Positions 23,694 to 33,567 of a stretch of DNA of 64,000 bases are shown here, piece by piece. The stretch lies in NCBI GenBank assembly GCA_037367405.1, contig JAZKJV010010132.1, forward strand, positions 868,001-932,000. Direction: 5' to 3'. Numbering within the stretch: position 1 is the stretch's first letter; each line of letters begins with the position of its first letter. The DNA is from Ottelia alismoides (taxonomy: Eukaryota > Streptophyta > Magnoliopsida > Alismatales > Hydrocharitaceae). A program made the translations under genes and the position numbers. The notes below the pieces were generated by a model. That model saw only the letters and a program-made list of their open reading frames with translations. It was not told the origin of the DNA and did no database searches.

Positions 23694-25038
23694 ACCCTGA
23701 GTTCACACTCAACACGGTAAAAGACCCGAAATCGAGTCCGATTAGTCTGGTTGATTTTAAGTGTGAATTTTCAGACAAGTAGCAAAGGTTACGCGGCCTA
23801 TAGGGAAGTCGGCTAAAAGCCGGATACGTCTTCCCTGTTTAACCCGTCGCCTTAGATACCAACGCCCTTCCTTTCTTCGCTCCTATCCCAAGTTGATGGA
23901 TTCAAAGACCTGCCCCTATCTACCTGCTAGCAGGCAGAGGTTGACAAGGCTAGAACTTCACCCCGGGGGGTTACTAGCAATTTGTCGCGAAGTACCGCTG
24001 GTTCACCCCTAAGTATCTGCGAACAGGCAGAAGTTACTTGGTACTAGTCAGTGAACTTGAAAAATTCAACTCGTGATATTTGCTAGGATCAGTCGGTACG
24101 TGATATGGAAGGCGGGGATTTGGGCTCTGCCTTAAGGTGTTACACACACTCAAGTACTCTCACTCAGCCTGAAAACAAGGTCGGGGTTACTCTCCCGCAA
24201 ACAAGGGTTAATTTTAGTCAATTTTTTTGGTCAAATTCAATTAACAGTCTCGATTTTAGAGATTAGTTATCACTGATATTAATCCACACAAGCAATCACG
24301 TCTATCATCCAGTCCCAATTCCTTTATCCTAGGTTAGAAAACCGAGAGAGAGAATCGGAAAAAGCCGATGCAATCGAGAAAACGATGATGAATGCTCAAG
24401 TAAGAATACTTACAATGTCTCCAGCTCTCTACTCTATAATACGGGATGCAAGACTGAATTGAAATTTTACACTAAATCGGATGCAAACAATGAAAAGCCG
24501 CTCCTAGACAGGCAGTTTTATTAGCGAGTGAAGAACAAATTATGTTTGGCTAAATCCTGCGGTCTAAGTGCGCCTTTTATATGTGAAGTGTGCTCCTAAA
24601 TTTTACGAGCACAAACAGTCCTAGGAAGCTCTAAGGGCCGCAAGTACAGGTCCTATCTACGTAAAGCAACCACACAATACACGGGGACACGTTTTATTAT
24701 GACTTACACGCGCGAGATCCCAAACAGGAACCGCTGTAAATGCAGTTACTTTTTTTTACAAGTTAACAAAGATCTTTTTGGCGTCTCAACATCCGACTTG
24801 ATCCACGAATCGTCGGCCTCCGATGCACTTCGAGATGCGTCGACTTCAAGAAAGCCGCTCCAAGTCCACCGGGCCCTCGCACAAAAAGATAAAAATTATG
24901 TTAGAATGAGATATATACAGAAACGGTCAGAAAACAATTAAAGAAAAAATGGTTAATTACAAGATGGCTCGAGGGTCAGACTACCCGAGTGAATGGAAAA
25001 CGTAAATCTGATTTTCTAAAGTGATCCTAAGCCGTTGC
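23694..25038 (-). other. Gyp-1 untranslated leader
   Basis: About 1.3 kb between the PBS and the first gag frame, with no coding frame above 80 codons that shows a domain. I see nothing else in it. Confidence 0.6.
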
Positions 25039-25058
25039 CTCCCCGGCAACGATGCCAT
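25039..25058 (-). other. Gyp-1 primer-binding site
   Basis: On the minus strand TGGCATCGTTGCCGGGGA lies a few bases after the LTR end. It is one base from the TGGCGCCGTTGCC type typical of Athila/Tat gypsy elements. Confidence 0.75.
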
Positions 25059-25059
25059 T

Positions 25060-28000
25060 TGATTGATCTCGGAATCTATCCTTTTAATGGTATCGAATTG
25101 ACGATTTCGTTGCAGTCAGATAAATCCGGATCGATCAAAATTAACCGCACAAATTGATGAATCGTCGAATGAAATGAAGTACGGTTTTGTGTTTGTTTAA
25201 CCTGGGCAAGCCCCAGGGTCGACTCAAGGAGGCAAAGGAACAACTCGGGATCAAGTTAGAGGGATTAGATTGCGGTTTTTCAAGTGGTATTTTTTGGTAT
25301 TTTTTTATGCAGTAAAAATGCCAAATGTCAAATACGAATTGGATTAATTTAACACGAAAAGAACCGACTTAGCCAAATTTAATTTTAATGTGAAATTAAT
25401 TCAAATCAGCCAAGTGATATTTTTCTTAAAAACCTAATCCAACAATGAGTGCAAAATGTATTTTTTTGGAATTTTTGGGTTTAAAATGCACAAATGAAAA
25501 ATGTAAACTTTTTTGAGTTTTTATGCAATTTTTCGTGCAAATGATATGCAAAAATTATGAAAAATTTACTGAAAGATAAACATGATGAAATTAAGTGACA
25601 CTATTTTTTTTTGGATTTTCCACACTTTATGATTTTTTTTATTATTTTTTTACTAAAAATAGAACGACTGTGCGTATTTATTTCCTAATTAATCCACGAA
25701 ATCAATTTATCCAGAGAGCTATTTATCTCAAATAGATAATTCAATAAGGAATCCAAAAGAGTTGAAATTTCTCTAAAATCTTATTCGTGGATTAAATTAA
25801 AAATCAATTACAGAAATCTCCCTAGAATTTATTTTATGCAAAAGACAACTCCTACTTGGACGAAATTTGAACTGTAATTAAAGCACACTTAAAAGCATCA
25901 TCTACAATTTTTGCGCAATTTTTAGAGTAAGAAATATGGTTGTGTGAATTTCAGAGCGTAAATGGACAAATTATCACTGATTTTCAATCTCTGATTTTTA
26001 ATAAATAATCTGATGCTCACAAAAATGCAAATAAATAGCCACGAGATAAAGAATTCGTTGCTCTACAACATGCTATTTTTTTGATTAAAAATTGATGCAA
26101 AACTAATGTCCAAATTAACGCTCAAACTCAGGGGTGTCAATGCAAAACAAAATTGAAATAAACTAACTCCAACTGTGTACAAGGGCACTTCTGCAAATAA
26201 CTAACTATGCAGGAAAACTTTGCAAAATTCACAAATAAATTAAAATAAAAAATGGACCTTTGCCCTTTTCTTCCCACGCAAGGTAGGTTGCGTAGGCTGA
26301 GAAGGGGCGGCTAGGGCTAGGAGGCGGCGCACGGGGCGGCGGCCATACGTGCTCGGCGTTGGCGAGGGGTGGAGGGCGCGCGTGAAGCACTGGCGGCGCT
26401 CGTGAAGCGTGGCAGCGCTGCTCGGGCGCAAGGGGTGCGGTGGTGCGCACGGCGGTGAGCGCGCATAGGCCGCACGACCGCCGCTGGAGGGGCGGTGCCG
26501 GGAGCGTCTGCTGGCGGTGGCGCGTGGCGTCAGAGGCCGATGGCATGGCGGCTTCTGGCGGGCCGCGGGGAACGGGCGGCGCACCTGGTGTCCAGGCGCA
26601 GCGTGGGTGGTGCAGCTATGGCGCGGGCGGAACCCGCGGAGGAGGGCGACGTGAGTGCTCTGAGGGCACGGAGGACGGGCGGAACCCGCGGAGGGCGGCG
26701 CGTGGGCTTCGAGGGCGTGACTGTGCGCGCGCGGCATGCAGCTGGCATAGCGGTGTCGCTCCTGGGGCGGTAGTGGTGCGGGGACGCGCGTGCCGCGTTG
26801 GTGGCCGACGCGAGGAGCGTAGGGACCTTGCAGCTGGGAGGCCTGGAGGAGTGCGCCGCCGCGGGGTGGAGCGACCTGGGCGAAGGGCCGCGCGTGACGG
26901 CAGTGTTAGGGGGCTGCGGGAGGGCGGGAGGCCGCCGTTTGGGCTGGAGCGGTGCTGACGTTGATGGAGGAGGTGGCGGCCGTCGGCTGCCGGCGGTGAC
27001 TGCCGCTGGCATGGAGGCAGGGGGCGGCGGCCGCCGCTTCCTCCCTGTTCTCTCCTTTTTTTTATTTTTTTGTAATGTTCTTCTTGTGAACAGGAAATAA
27101 AATGTGAATGGACAAGTGGATTGTGATGATATTGGTGATAATGGTTGATGTATTAATGAGGGTGATGAAAATGACAATGAACAAGTTAAAAAATTTGATG
27201 TTAGATAAATAAATGACGAAGTGAAGATAGAGAATACTTACCTGTGAAAATCGCCGATTTTGGAGGCGCAATGTTGCACTCTGATTGTCGCTTCGATCAA
27301 TGCCGGTGAGGCACCGAGAAGCTAGAGCTCTTCCAAGTAGGAGTGACGAAGGCTGGGAACCTTCGGATCTCGCCGTGATCAGAGGTCGTCGCTCGACGGT
27401 GGTTCTCGGTAGCTGTCACCTACAGATTTCCGGAGCTCTCTCTCTCTCTCTTTTCTGTTGAAATGGAGGATGATGAACAATGGAGGGGGAGATGAGAATA
27501 TAAAGAGGAGGAAGTTGGAAAAGAGATGGAGAGAGTGGAGTAGTGGGGCGTTATTGGCTTGGAGTGGAAGACAAATAAGGGGAGAAGAGGTAAAAGGGGG
27601 ATAAAATATATAATTAATAAAGTAATATAGTAGGCTACTAAAAATAATTAAAATAGTAATAGTAAAATAATAATAAATCTGAAAATAATAAAATAAATCC
27701 GAAAATAAAAAAATGGAGTGACATGTGGTATCCAGGAGCTGCCACATGTTGCTCCTAGAAAATTCAAAAATTAAATGTAAAGAAAAATCAATAACAAAAG
27801 GGATTAAATCAAAAAGTGGTCAACACGAAAGTTGCTCGTCTTGATGAGATCTATAACTTTCGTGAAGGGCCGAAAATCAAATGAAATCATCTGTACAAAA
27901 TATATTTTTGGGTGGTACCTTATAGGTATAAAATACCACATTTTTGTCTTTTGCATTTTTTGTTATTTTTACATAAGAAAAAAATCAAAATAAAAATAGA

Positions 28001-28581
28001 GAAAATATGAGAAGAATATTTAAAATTTAATCTATTTTTTGGATTTTTAATAATTAAGAAAATGGAAGGGCATTTTGGTCAATATGTACAATATACAAAA
28101 GGAGTCCAAAACCCAAGTTTTTCATACGAGCTCCGTTTTTAATGAAATTGCTCTTGTTTTGAAGGTCTCTGAATGTATATTACTTTAAAAGTGAGTAGAC
28201 CTAAATCGGACACCGTATAAGAGAGATATGTGCATTTTAAGGCTCCTAGTTTCAAACTTGGATTGAAGGTTTATCGGTCAATTTTGCAACTTAGTATTTT
28301 TTTGATATTTTTCTTTAATTAGTGTTAGTAATGGAGTTGATTTTATTGGATTTGGAGTTAGTATAACATATATACAAATAGGTGAAATATGGTGAATATA
28401 CAGGTGAATATTTACAAGTGAATTGGGATTCTTATTTATTGCAAATATGAATGCTAAAATGTCGATATTATCAATGTATGCATGAATGCTAATTATGCAA
28501 TATAAGTAGAAATATGCATCTAATTACTCGGGAACAAAGCTCTGTTTTCAACTTTTAGAGTGATGAATCGCAGATTCATCA
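25060..28581 (-). repeat. Gyp-1 5' LTR (3522 bp)
   Basis: Full-length LTR. It contains the ~1.1-kb block missing from the 3' LTR (about 25620-26730) and a GC-rich island at 26280-27050. Reading frames in the island exist on both strands at once (for example 26440-26958 plus and 26530-27177 minus), a sign of composition and not coding. The outer end is the palindrome TGATGAATC-GCA-GATTCATCA (28561-28581). Confidence 0.9.
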
Positions 28582-28586
28582 AAGTG

Positions 28587-28727
28587 TCTCGTTCGAAGGT
28601 GGGACTTGAGACAGGAGGTTTTTTCTCTTAGAAGCTCGATTGCAACCATGCTACAACAGGTATTCCTATATCTAGCATGTGGTTAGACGAAACGATTCAT
28701 AAATGGTTTATGGATCATGTGGTTTAG
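28587..28727 (+). repeat. Cop-2 3' LTR, right part, truncated
   Basis: Continues the LTR broken at 13895 and matches 4976-5115. The last ~120 bp of the LTR are missing, where LINE sequence begins. Confidence 0.85.
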
Positions 28728-28807
28728 TAGATCTGAATGGAGGCGAAGAATCCATGTAGCCGACCCTACTTAATTGTGGGAAAAGGCTTTGTTGTTGTTG
28801 TTTTTTT
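28728..28807 (+). mobile_element. RTE-3: LINE 3' tail fragment
   Basis: Matches the last ~75 bases of RTE-2 (from GATCTGAATGG to GGCTTTGTTGTTG) with a TTG repeat and a T run. The left flank is Cop-2 LTR and the right flank is Cop-3 coding DNA, which cannot have been neighbours originally. Confidence 0.85.
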
Positions 28808-29629
28808 GTCGCTACTTGGTGATGACTCAGAGAAAGTATGTCACTGACTTGTTGAGTAACACAGGTATGCTTGGATGTCGACCTGCGACTACACCCATGG
28901 ATCCAAGTATGAAGTTCTATGGTGATGATGATGAGGTGGACATGAGAAAATATAGAGAGCTGGCTGGAAAGCTACTTTATATTACCATTACTAGACCTGA
29001 TATTTCATTTGTAGTCAGTCGGGTGAGCCAATTCATGGAACAACCTCGTCAAGTCCATATGGATGCTATGTAGATGATACTAAGGTTTCTCAAATCATCT
29101 CCAGGTGCAGTACTACTGTTTCAAAGGGGTGACTCTATGACTATCTCAGCGTGTGCATATGCAAACTATGCATGTTGCCTCAAGGACTTGAAATCCACAT
29201 CATGATTTGCTATATTCATTGGAAATTCTCTCGTCTCATGGAAAAGTAAGAAACAAACTATTATTGCCAGATCTAGTGCTGAATTTGAATATCGAACGAT
29301 GGCACAAGCATGTATAGAAATGACGTGGGTTTGAGCAGTCCTAACAGATTTACATATAGATGTTCCTCTTCCAATGTCGCTGGTGTGCGACAATCTGACT
29401 GCACTGTTCATTGCTAATAATACTGCATTTCATGAGAGGATAAAGCATATTGAGGTTGATTGTCATTATATACATGACATGATTCAGAAGGGTTTCATCT
29501 CTACATCTCATGTTAGTTCAGGGGACCAGACGGCAAACATCTTCACCAAAGCTCTACTTAGAGGACCCTTCCAGAAGTGTTCATCCAAGCCGAGCATGAT
29601 AGATATCTATGCTTCATCTTGAGAGGGAG
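28808..29629 (+). pseudogene. Cop-3: copia RT C-terminus and RNase H
   Basis: The frame 28817-29073 covers MTQRKYVTDLL to PDISFVVSRVSQFMEQPRQ. After a TAG it continues through LFQRG, FIGNSLVSWKSKKQT and RSSAEFEYRTMAQA. The frame 29374-29622 ends it with LVCDNLTALFIAN, KHIEVDCH and NIFTKALL. It is the same family as Cop-4 and Cop-5. Three in-frame stops are visible. Everything upstream, including the YVDD motif, is missing because of the junction with RTE-3. Confidence 0.9.
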
Positions 29630-29771
29630 TGTTGTGATATATTATATATTTATGTGCCCTCTTTACTTATTTTCCTTTCTTTTGTCCGCTTTATGTAATT
29701 TGCCCATAGGCCTCTCCTTATATAAGAGAGCCTAGGGCTCAATGAATAAACAACTTTCATTTTTTCTCCCA
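29630..29771 (+). repeat. Cop-3 3' LTR (~142 bp)
   Basis: Follows the purine tract GAGAGGGAG. It starts TGTTGTGATAT, has the TATA box CTTATATAAG at 29717-29726, and is laid out as in the Cop-4 and Cop-5 LTRs. The right end is placed at a CA before LARD-2 LTR sequence. Confidence 0.8.
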
Positions 29772-29790
29772 ATAGAGAATAATTGCATCA

Positions 29791-29806
29791 GTTCTCCCCG
29801 CTTGAA
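29791..29806 (-). other. LARD-2 polypurine tract, copy 1
   Basis: On the minus strand AAGCGGGGAGAAC runs into TGATGCA, the LTR start. The second copy is at 32529-32545. Confidence 0.6.
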
Positions 29807-29876
29807 AAATTTGTCTCCTGACGAATTGCTTTATCTTCTGGCTTGAGACGTGACGTTTCTGCTTTCTTGATCCCAT

Positions 29877-30361
29877 GTTGAAAGCACTGTTGTAAAAGTT
29901 GGCCAACTAGGCCGATTAATCGGCCCGACTAGTCGAGTAATGGGGGATAGCCGACTCGACTAGGTCTAGTCAGCCATTAGTCGGTCAACTCGACTAATCG
30001 AGCCGATTAGTCTGCCTAGTCGGCCAACTACAAGGATGACTTTTACATAGAGAATTTTATTTTTTTTAGTTTTTGATTTTTTTAAAAGCAAACTTATTCT
30101 AATATGCTTAATGTTATATTTAAAGTCAAATACTTCTTTTATTTCATTGTGATAGTATAGAAAATGTACAAATCAATGTACATATACAAGAATATATGTA
30201 TACAGAATGATATATATATATATTTAAAATAATTTAAAAAAAATGCAAAACCGACTAATGGACAAATAAATCCGATTAGTTGTCGGACTACTGATTAATC
30301 TTTAGTCAGTGACCCCGTCGACCGAGCACCGACTACCGTTTTCTGCAACCTTGGTTGAAAG
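29877..30361. mobile_element. hAT-like MITE in LARD-2 copy 1
   Basis: A 469-bp insert (29885-30353) between two copies of GTTGAAAG (29877-29884 and 30354-30361). Its ends are imperfect inverted repeats of about 18 bp (CACTGTTGTAAAAG against CAAGGTTGCAGAAA). Both ends are rich in CGACTAGTCGG and CCGATTAATCGG palindromes. An 8-bp duplication and CA start point to the hAT superfamily. Confidence 0.65.
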
Positions 30362-31111
30362 AAATGATGTGGCGAGAAAGGTGGGATCCATGCGTCATTG
30401 GTGCGATGATTGGAGTTGTCAAGTTCTTGCTTGAAGAACATATGCGACACAGATGGCAGAGTCCACGCAGTAGTCGTTCCCCTGATGTGGTGTTCAAAAA
30501 ATTTACGGGACAACTTCATCTAGAGCATCGCAGCATTCGGGGAACCCATATTAAATGAATGGCACAAGTTTAGGATGGGAGGAGTGATGAAGTAAACCAT
30601 GGTATCCTTGTATAGGTGAATCCCATATTCCTAATCCTAATTGGAGAAGGAAGTAGCCTTAATTCCTTTTTCTCAGCACCTTTCTTTAAAGTTTCAGACT
30701 CCAAGGGGTTGAAGTGCAATTTGTTTACCCCTTCAACTAAAGCAAGGCGTCTCCACCTCCCGCCGTCTTTAAGCTTTGAATAAAATTTTCCTACAGAAGG
30801 GGGTTCATTGCAATTAACACAAATGAATTTTCAATCCCTAATTTCATGGGATTGATTGCATATGGGAGAGAAATCAAGAGCCCATGCCCTCTTGACCCCT
30901 GTCCTCCTGCGCCTTTGGCGGCACCGAACCATAGGTTTTGGGTTCCGATTTTTCCAACGACGGCAACGGGAATAGATGTGATAGCGGTGACGGGTTGAGT
31001 TGAGAAGCCTTAGGAGGCAACAACAGTAGGAATGGAGGTGCGATGGTCCCAAATAAGGAGCCCAATATGGGAGTCTTTCTCCCTTCCATTGTTGGCAGCG
31101 TCGAACCCTAA
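30362..31111 (-). other. LARD-2 internal copy 1, non-coding part
   Basis: Matches 38103-38859. No known protein domain. A plus-strand, hence antisense, frame of about 65 codons at 30364-30558 is open in both copies. Confidence 0.6.
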
Positions 31112-31254
31112 GGGTTCATTTGGTTGCAGGGTTGGGTAGGGTTGGGTTGGGTTGGGGTACCCCTGTGAATAGTAAACTAGGAGGATTGGGATGTTTGGAA
31201 AGAGGGGTACCCCGGGTTGGGCCAAACCAACCCTCCCCTACCCTGCAACCAAAT
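31112..31254. mobile_element. Harbinger-like MITE, one end trimmed
   Basis: 143 bp present here and absent from the paralogous site at 38857-38860. The inverted repeats share ATTTGGTTGCAGGGT and continue with G-rich sequence. The left end GGGTTCATTTGG follows TAA. The right end lacks the last six bases and one TAA, as if lost between two AAAT repeats. Confidence 0.65.
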
Positions 31255-31634
31255 CTTGGGTTCTAGATGTACAAGCATCGTAGATTTGTGCAAAGGCAGC
31301 GATTGTAGAGATCCCACCGATTGGCTTGGGGCTTCTGTGAGCGGATGTGGCTGTAGCGAGGTCGACCTTGCTTATCGTGTCTCCATCGACGGTGGTGGCA
31401 CCTGAGAATAGGGGTAGATCAAACAGAGGATTTCACTCCGCAGTTACTGCGACATAGGTGGTGGAATCGCCCCCCTCCGGATGCAGCGGCAGTCACATGA
31501 GCCTCTTATCCTACGATGTTGATGACCATGCTTGAAACACGCATGGCGGCAGCAGGGGCCTATGTAGTGGTGCGGGGGAGGAGGTTGTACGGTTGAGGGT
31601 ATTAATGCGCCCAAGGGCTGTTGAGCTGGGGTAG
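31255..31634 (-). other. LARD-2 internal copy 1, continued
   Basis: The first ~250 bp match 38861-39113. The rest has no counterpart in copy 2. No gene seen. Confidence 0.5.
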
Positions 31635-32051
31635 TCAGGGATGGCCACGATGGCCTATTGTCCCCCGGACAACAACTTGTACTGTTAAAAAATTGAGGAT
31701 TTCGTATTCTCCATATGCGGGGTCTTCATCAAATATGGGCCCCGAGTCTTCATTTTCTTCTTGTACAACAATCGTATCAAATAAATCTTCATCTTGAATG
31801 AAAATACCTTCGTTTTCTAGGTCGAAATCGGGTTGAACAACATGTAAAACGTTCTGACTTTTGTTATAGACGGGTGAATTTTCATCGATTGACATATCCA
31901 GCTACTCTTGTGCTTTGGTGCTTGATATAAGGCGTTGCTTGAACTTCCTCGAACGCAAGGGGGAATGTGAGTCATGGGAGAGCCAACTCAGATTGAATTG
32001 CATCCTCCAATATGCGATCGGATCGTCGAATCGTAAGATTGATTCGGTTGC
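31635..32051 (-). pseudogene. LARD-2 leader frames after the PBS
   Basis: A minus-strand frame begins with ATG right at the primer-binding site and runs about 50 codons to a TAG. The same phase then continues with an acidic stretch (31895-31635). No gag motif is recognisable. It may be the relic of a gag start, but that rests on position only. Confidence 0.3.
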
Positions 32052-32066
32052 CATGCTCTGATACCA
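32052..32066 (-). other. LARD-2 primer-binding site
   Basis: On the minus strand TGGTATCAGAGCATGG, two bases after the LTR end at 32069. Confidence 0.8.
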
Positions 32067-32068
32067 AA

Positions 32069-32528
32069 TGATGCAGACAAGAATTTGCAACAGTTGAGAA
32101 TTAATTTTGGATGGAAGAATTTTAGAGGGGGGAAGGAGAAAAACGTGTCGATTGCACGGGGTTTTGGAGATGAACGCGTGGGGAGAAAAAGAGACGAAGA
32201 GAGAGAACCTCAATTATATATATTTTGAACTCTCCTTACAATAAACTACCATCCCCTTTATATAGGAGGGGAGGAGTTAGATAATTAGAAAGAAATTCAA
32301 ATTCATAAAATCCTAATCGATCCTTATTGACTCTAACCGATTCTAATTGACTCTTAATTAATTTTATCTGCCAAAAATATTGAGATTACAATCTCAAATT
32401 ATTTAGATAAAATAAGCAAGCTAATTAAAATAACTAATTAGGTATGGAAATCCCTAATTTGAAAAATCCCCAAATCAACAGTCTTCTTCAATTCGGGTCG
32501 TCCTGTCGATTTGGGAATAATTGCATCA
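32069..32528 (-). repeat. LARD-2 shared LTR (460 bp)
   Basis: TGATGCA...TGCATCA ends, PPT on one side and PBS on the other, and a minus-strand TATA box CCTATATAAAG at 32256-32266. Confidence 0.8.
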
Positions 32529-32545
32529 ATTCTTCCCCGCTTGAA
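32529..32545 (-). other. LARD-2 polypurine tract, copy 2
   Basis: On the minus strand TTCAAGCGGGGAAGAAT runs into the LTR start TGATGCA at 32528. Confidence 0.6.
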
Positions 32546-32547
32546 AT

Positions 32548-32750
32548 TTTTGTCTCCTGACGAATTGCTTTATCTTCCAGCTTGAGACATGACGTTTCTG
32601 CTTTCTTGATCCCATGTTGAAAGCACTATTAGAAAAGTCGGCCCGACTAGTCGAGTAGGGGGGTACGAATTTCTTTATCTTCCGGCTTGAGACATGACGT
32701 TTCTACTTTCTTGATCCCATGTTGAAAGCACTGTTATAAAAATCGGCCGA
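32548..32750 (-). repeat. Tandem duplication of the LARD-2 / MITE junction
   Basis: The segment from ATTGCTTTATCTTCC through GATCCCATGTTGAAAG into the start of the MITE occurs twice (32561-32663 and 32669-32750). The first copy of the MITE start is cut at AGTAGGGGGG. Confidence 0.7.
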
Positions 32751-32941
32751 CTACAAGGCCGACTTTTACATAGAGAATTTTTAATTTTTTAGTTTTTTGA
32801 TTTTTTTAAAAGCAAACTTATTCTAATATGCTTCATGTTATATCTAAAGACAAATACTTTTTTTTATTTCATTATGATAGTATAGAGATGTACAAATCAA
32901 TGTAAATATATAAGAATATGTAATGTAAATATATAAGAATA

Positions 32942-33090
32942 TGTAGAGACTTATATATGTTACGTTTTATTGTTCCGTAATTTCTATTTATATTTTGTAA
33001 GACTCTGTAATTTACCCAAGGGTTTTCTCCCTATATAAGAGACCCGAGGGCTCTATGGAATAACACATCAGAGTATCGATTACTCTAACA
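32942..33090 (+). repeat. Cop-4 5' LTR
   Basis: TGTAGAGAC start, CTCTAACA end, TATA box CTATATAAGA at 33031-33040. Confidence 0.95.
33031..33040 (+). promoter_or_regulatory. TATA box of the Cop-4 LTR
   Basis: CTATATAAGA, repeated in the 3' LTR at 37865-37874. Confidence 0.6.
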
Positions 33091-33567
33091 TGGTATCATA
33101 GCCAAAACCCTAACCCTAGGGTTTCCTCCACCCGCCCCCCTCTCTCTCTTCTCCCGCCGCCACAGGGCCCCCAGCCCTCCGCCAATCCTCCAGCCCTCCG
33201 CCGAAGGGCTCCCAGCCCTCCGTCAGGGCTTCCAGCCGTCCGCCAGGGATCCCTCCCAGCCAGCCCAGGCGCCGCCAGCCCTCCGTCGAGCCCCTCCCTG
33301 CCGCCCCCGGTGCCGCCAGCACTCCGTCGAGCATCTCCAGGCCGCCAACAGTGCCCAGCCCCACTGCTGGGTACCCCTAGGTGCCGCATATCTCTTCCGT
33401 TAAGGCTTCCATAGCCACTACTCGTCCTCGGGGCGGCTCACCTTCGGTCGGTTCCGGATAGATGATGGATTCAAGTGCATAACGTCTACATGTGCACTTG
33501 AATCCTCACATGTCGTGGTAGACACCGGTTTCTTGGTCTATCATCCCTAGTTGTTCTTCTCCGGCAT
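33091..33567 (+). other. Cop-4 PBS and C-rich leader
   Basis: The PBS region reads TGGTATCATAGCC, one base off the family consensus. A telomere-like CCCTAACCCTAGGG stretch follows, then imperfect repeats of CCAGCCCTCCG (33160-33330). Frames on the opposite strand here are G-rich artefacts. Confidence 0.7.

Larger units (their letters stand above)
13896..28581 (-). mobile_element. Gyp-1: non-autonomous gypsy-type LTR retrotransposon
   Basis: Read on the minus strand, the element is 5' LTR (28581-25060), PBS, leader, gag, protease-like ORF, 3' untranslated region, PPT and 3' LTR (16351-13896). The PBS (TGGCATCGTTGCCGGGGA) and PPT (AAGTATAGGGGG) are of the Athila/Tat style. I find no reverse transcriptase, RNase H or integrase, so it would depend on enzymes supplied by a relative. 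It inserted into the Cop-2 3' LTR: the flanks ATGCG (13891-13895) and AAGTG (28582-28586) each differ by one base from AAGCG, the sequence of the undisturbed site in the Cop-2 5' LTR. LARD-1 is nested inside it. Confidence 0.85.

Noticed and set aside
26229..27177. Several 90-215 codon frames on both strands in the Gyp-1 5' LTR
   Set aside because: Same GC-rich island; overlapping frames in opposite directions are explained by composition.
33096..33389. Gly-rich minus-strand frame opposite the Cop-4 leader
   Set aside because: It is the complement of the C-rich leader repeats.
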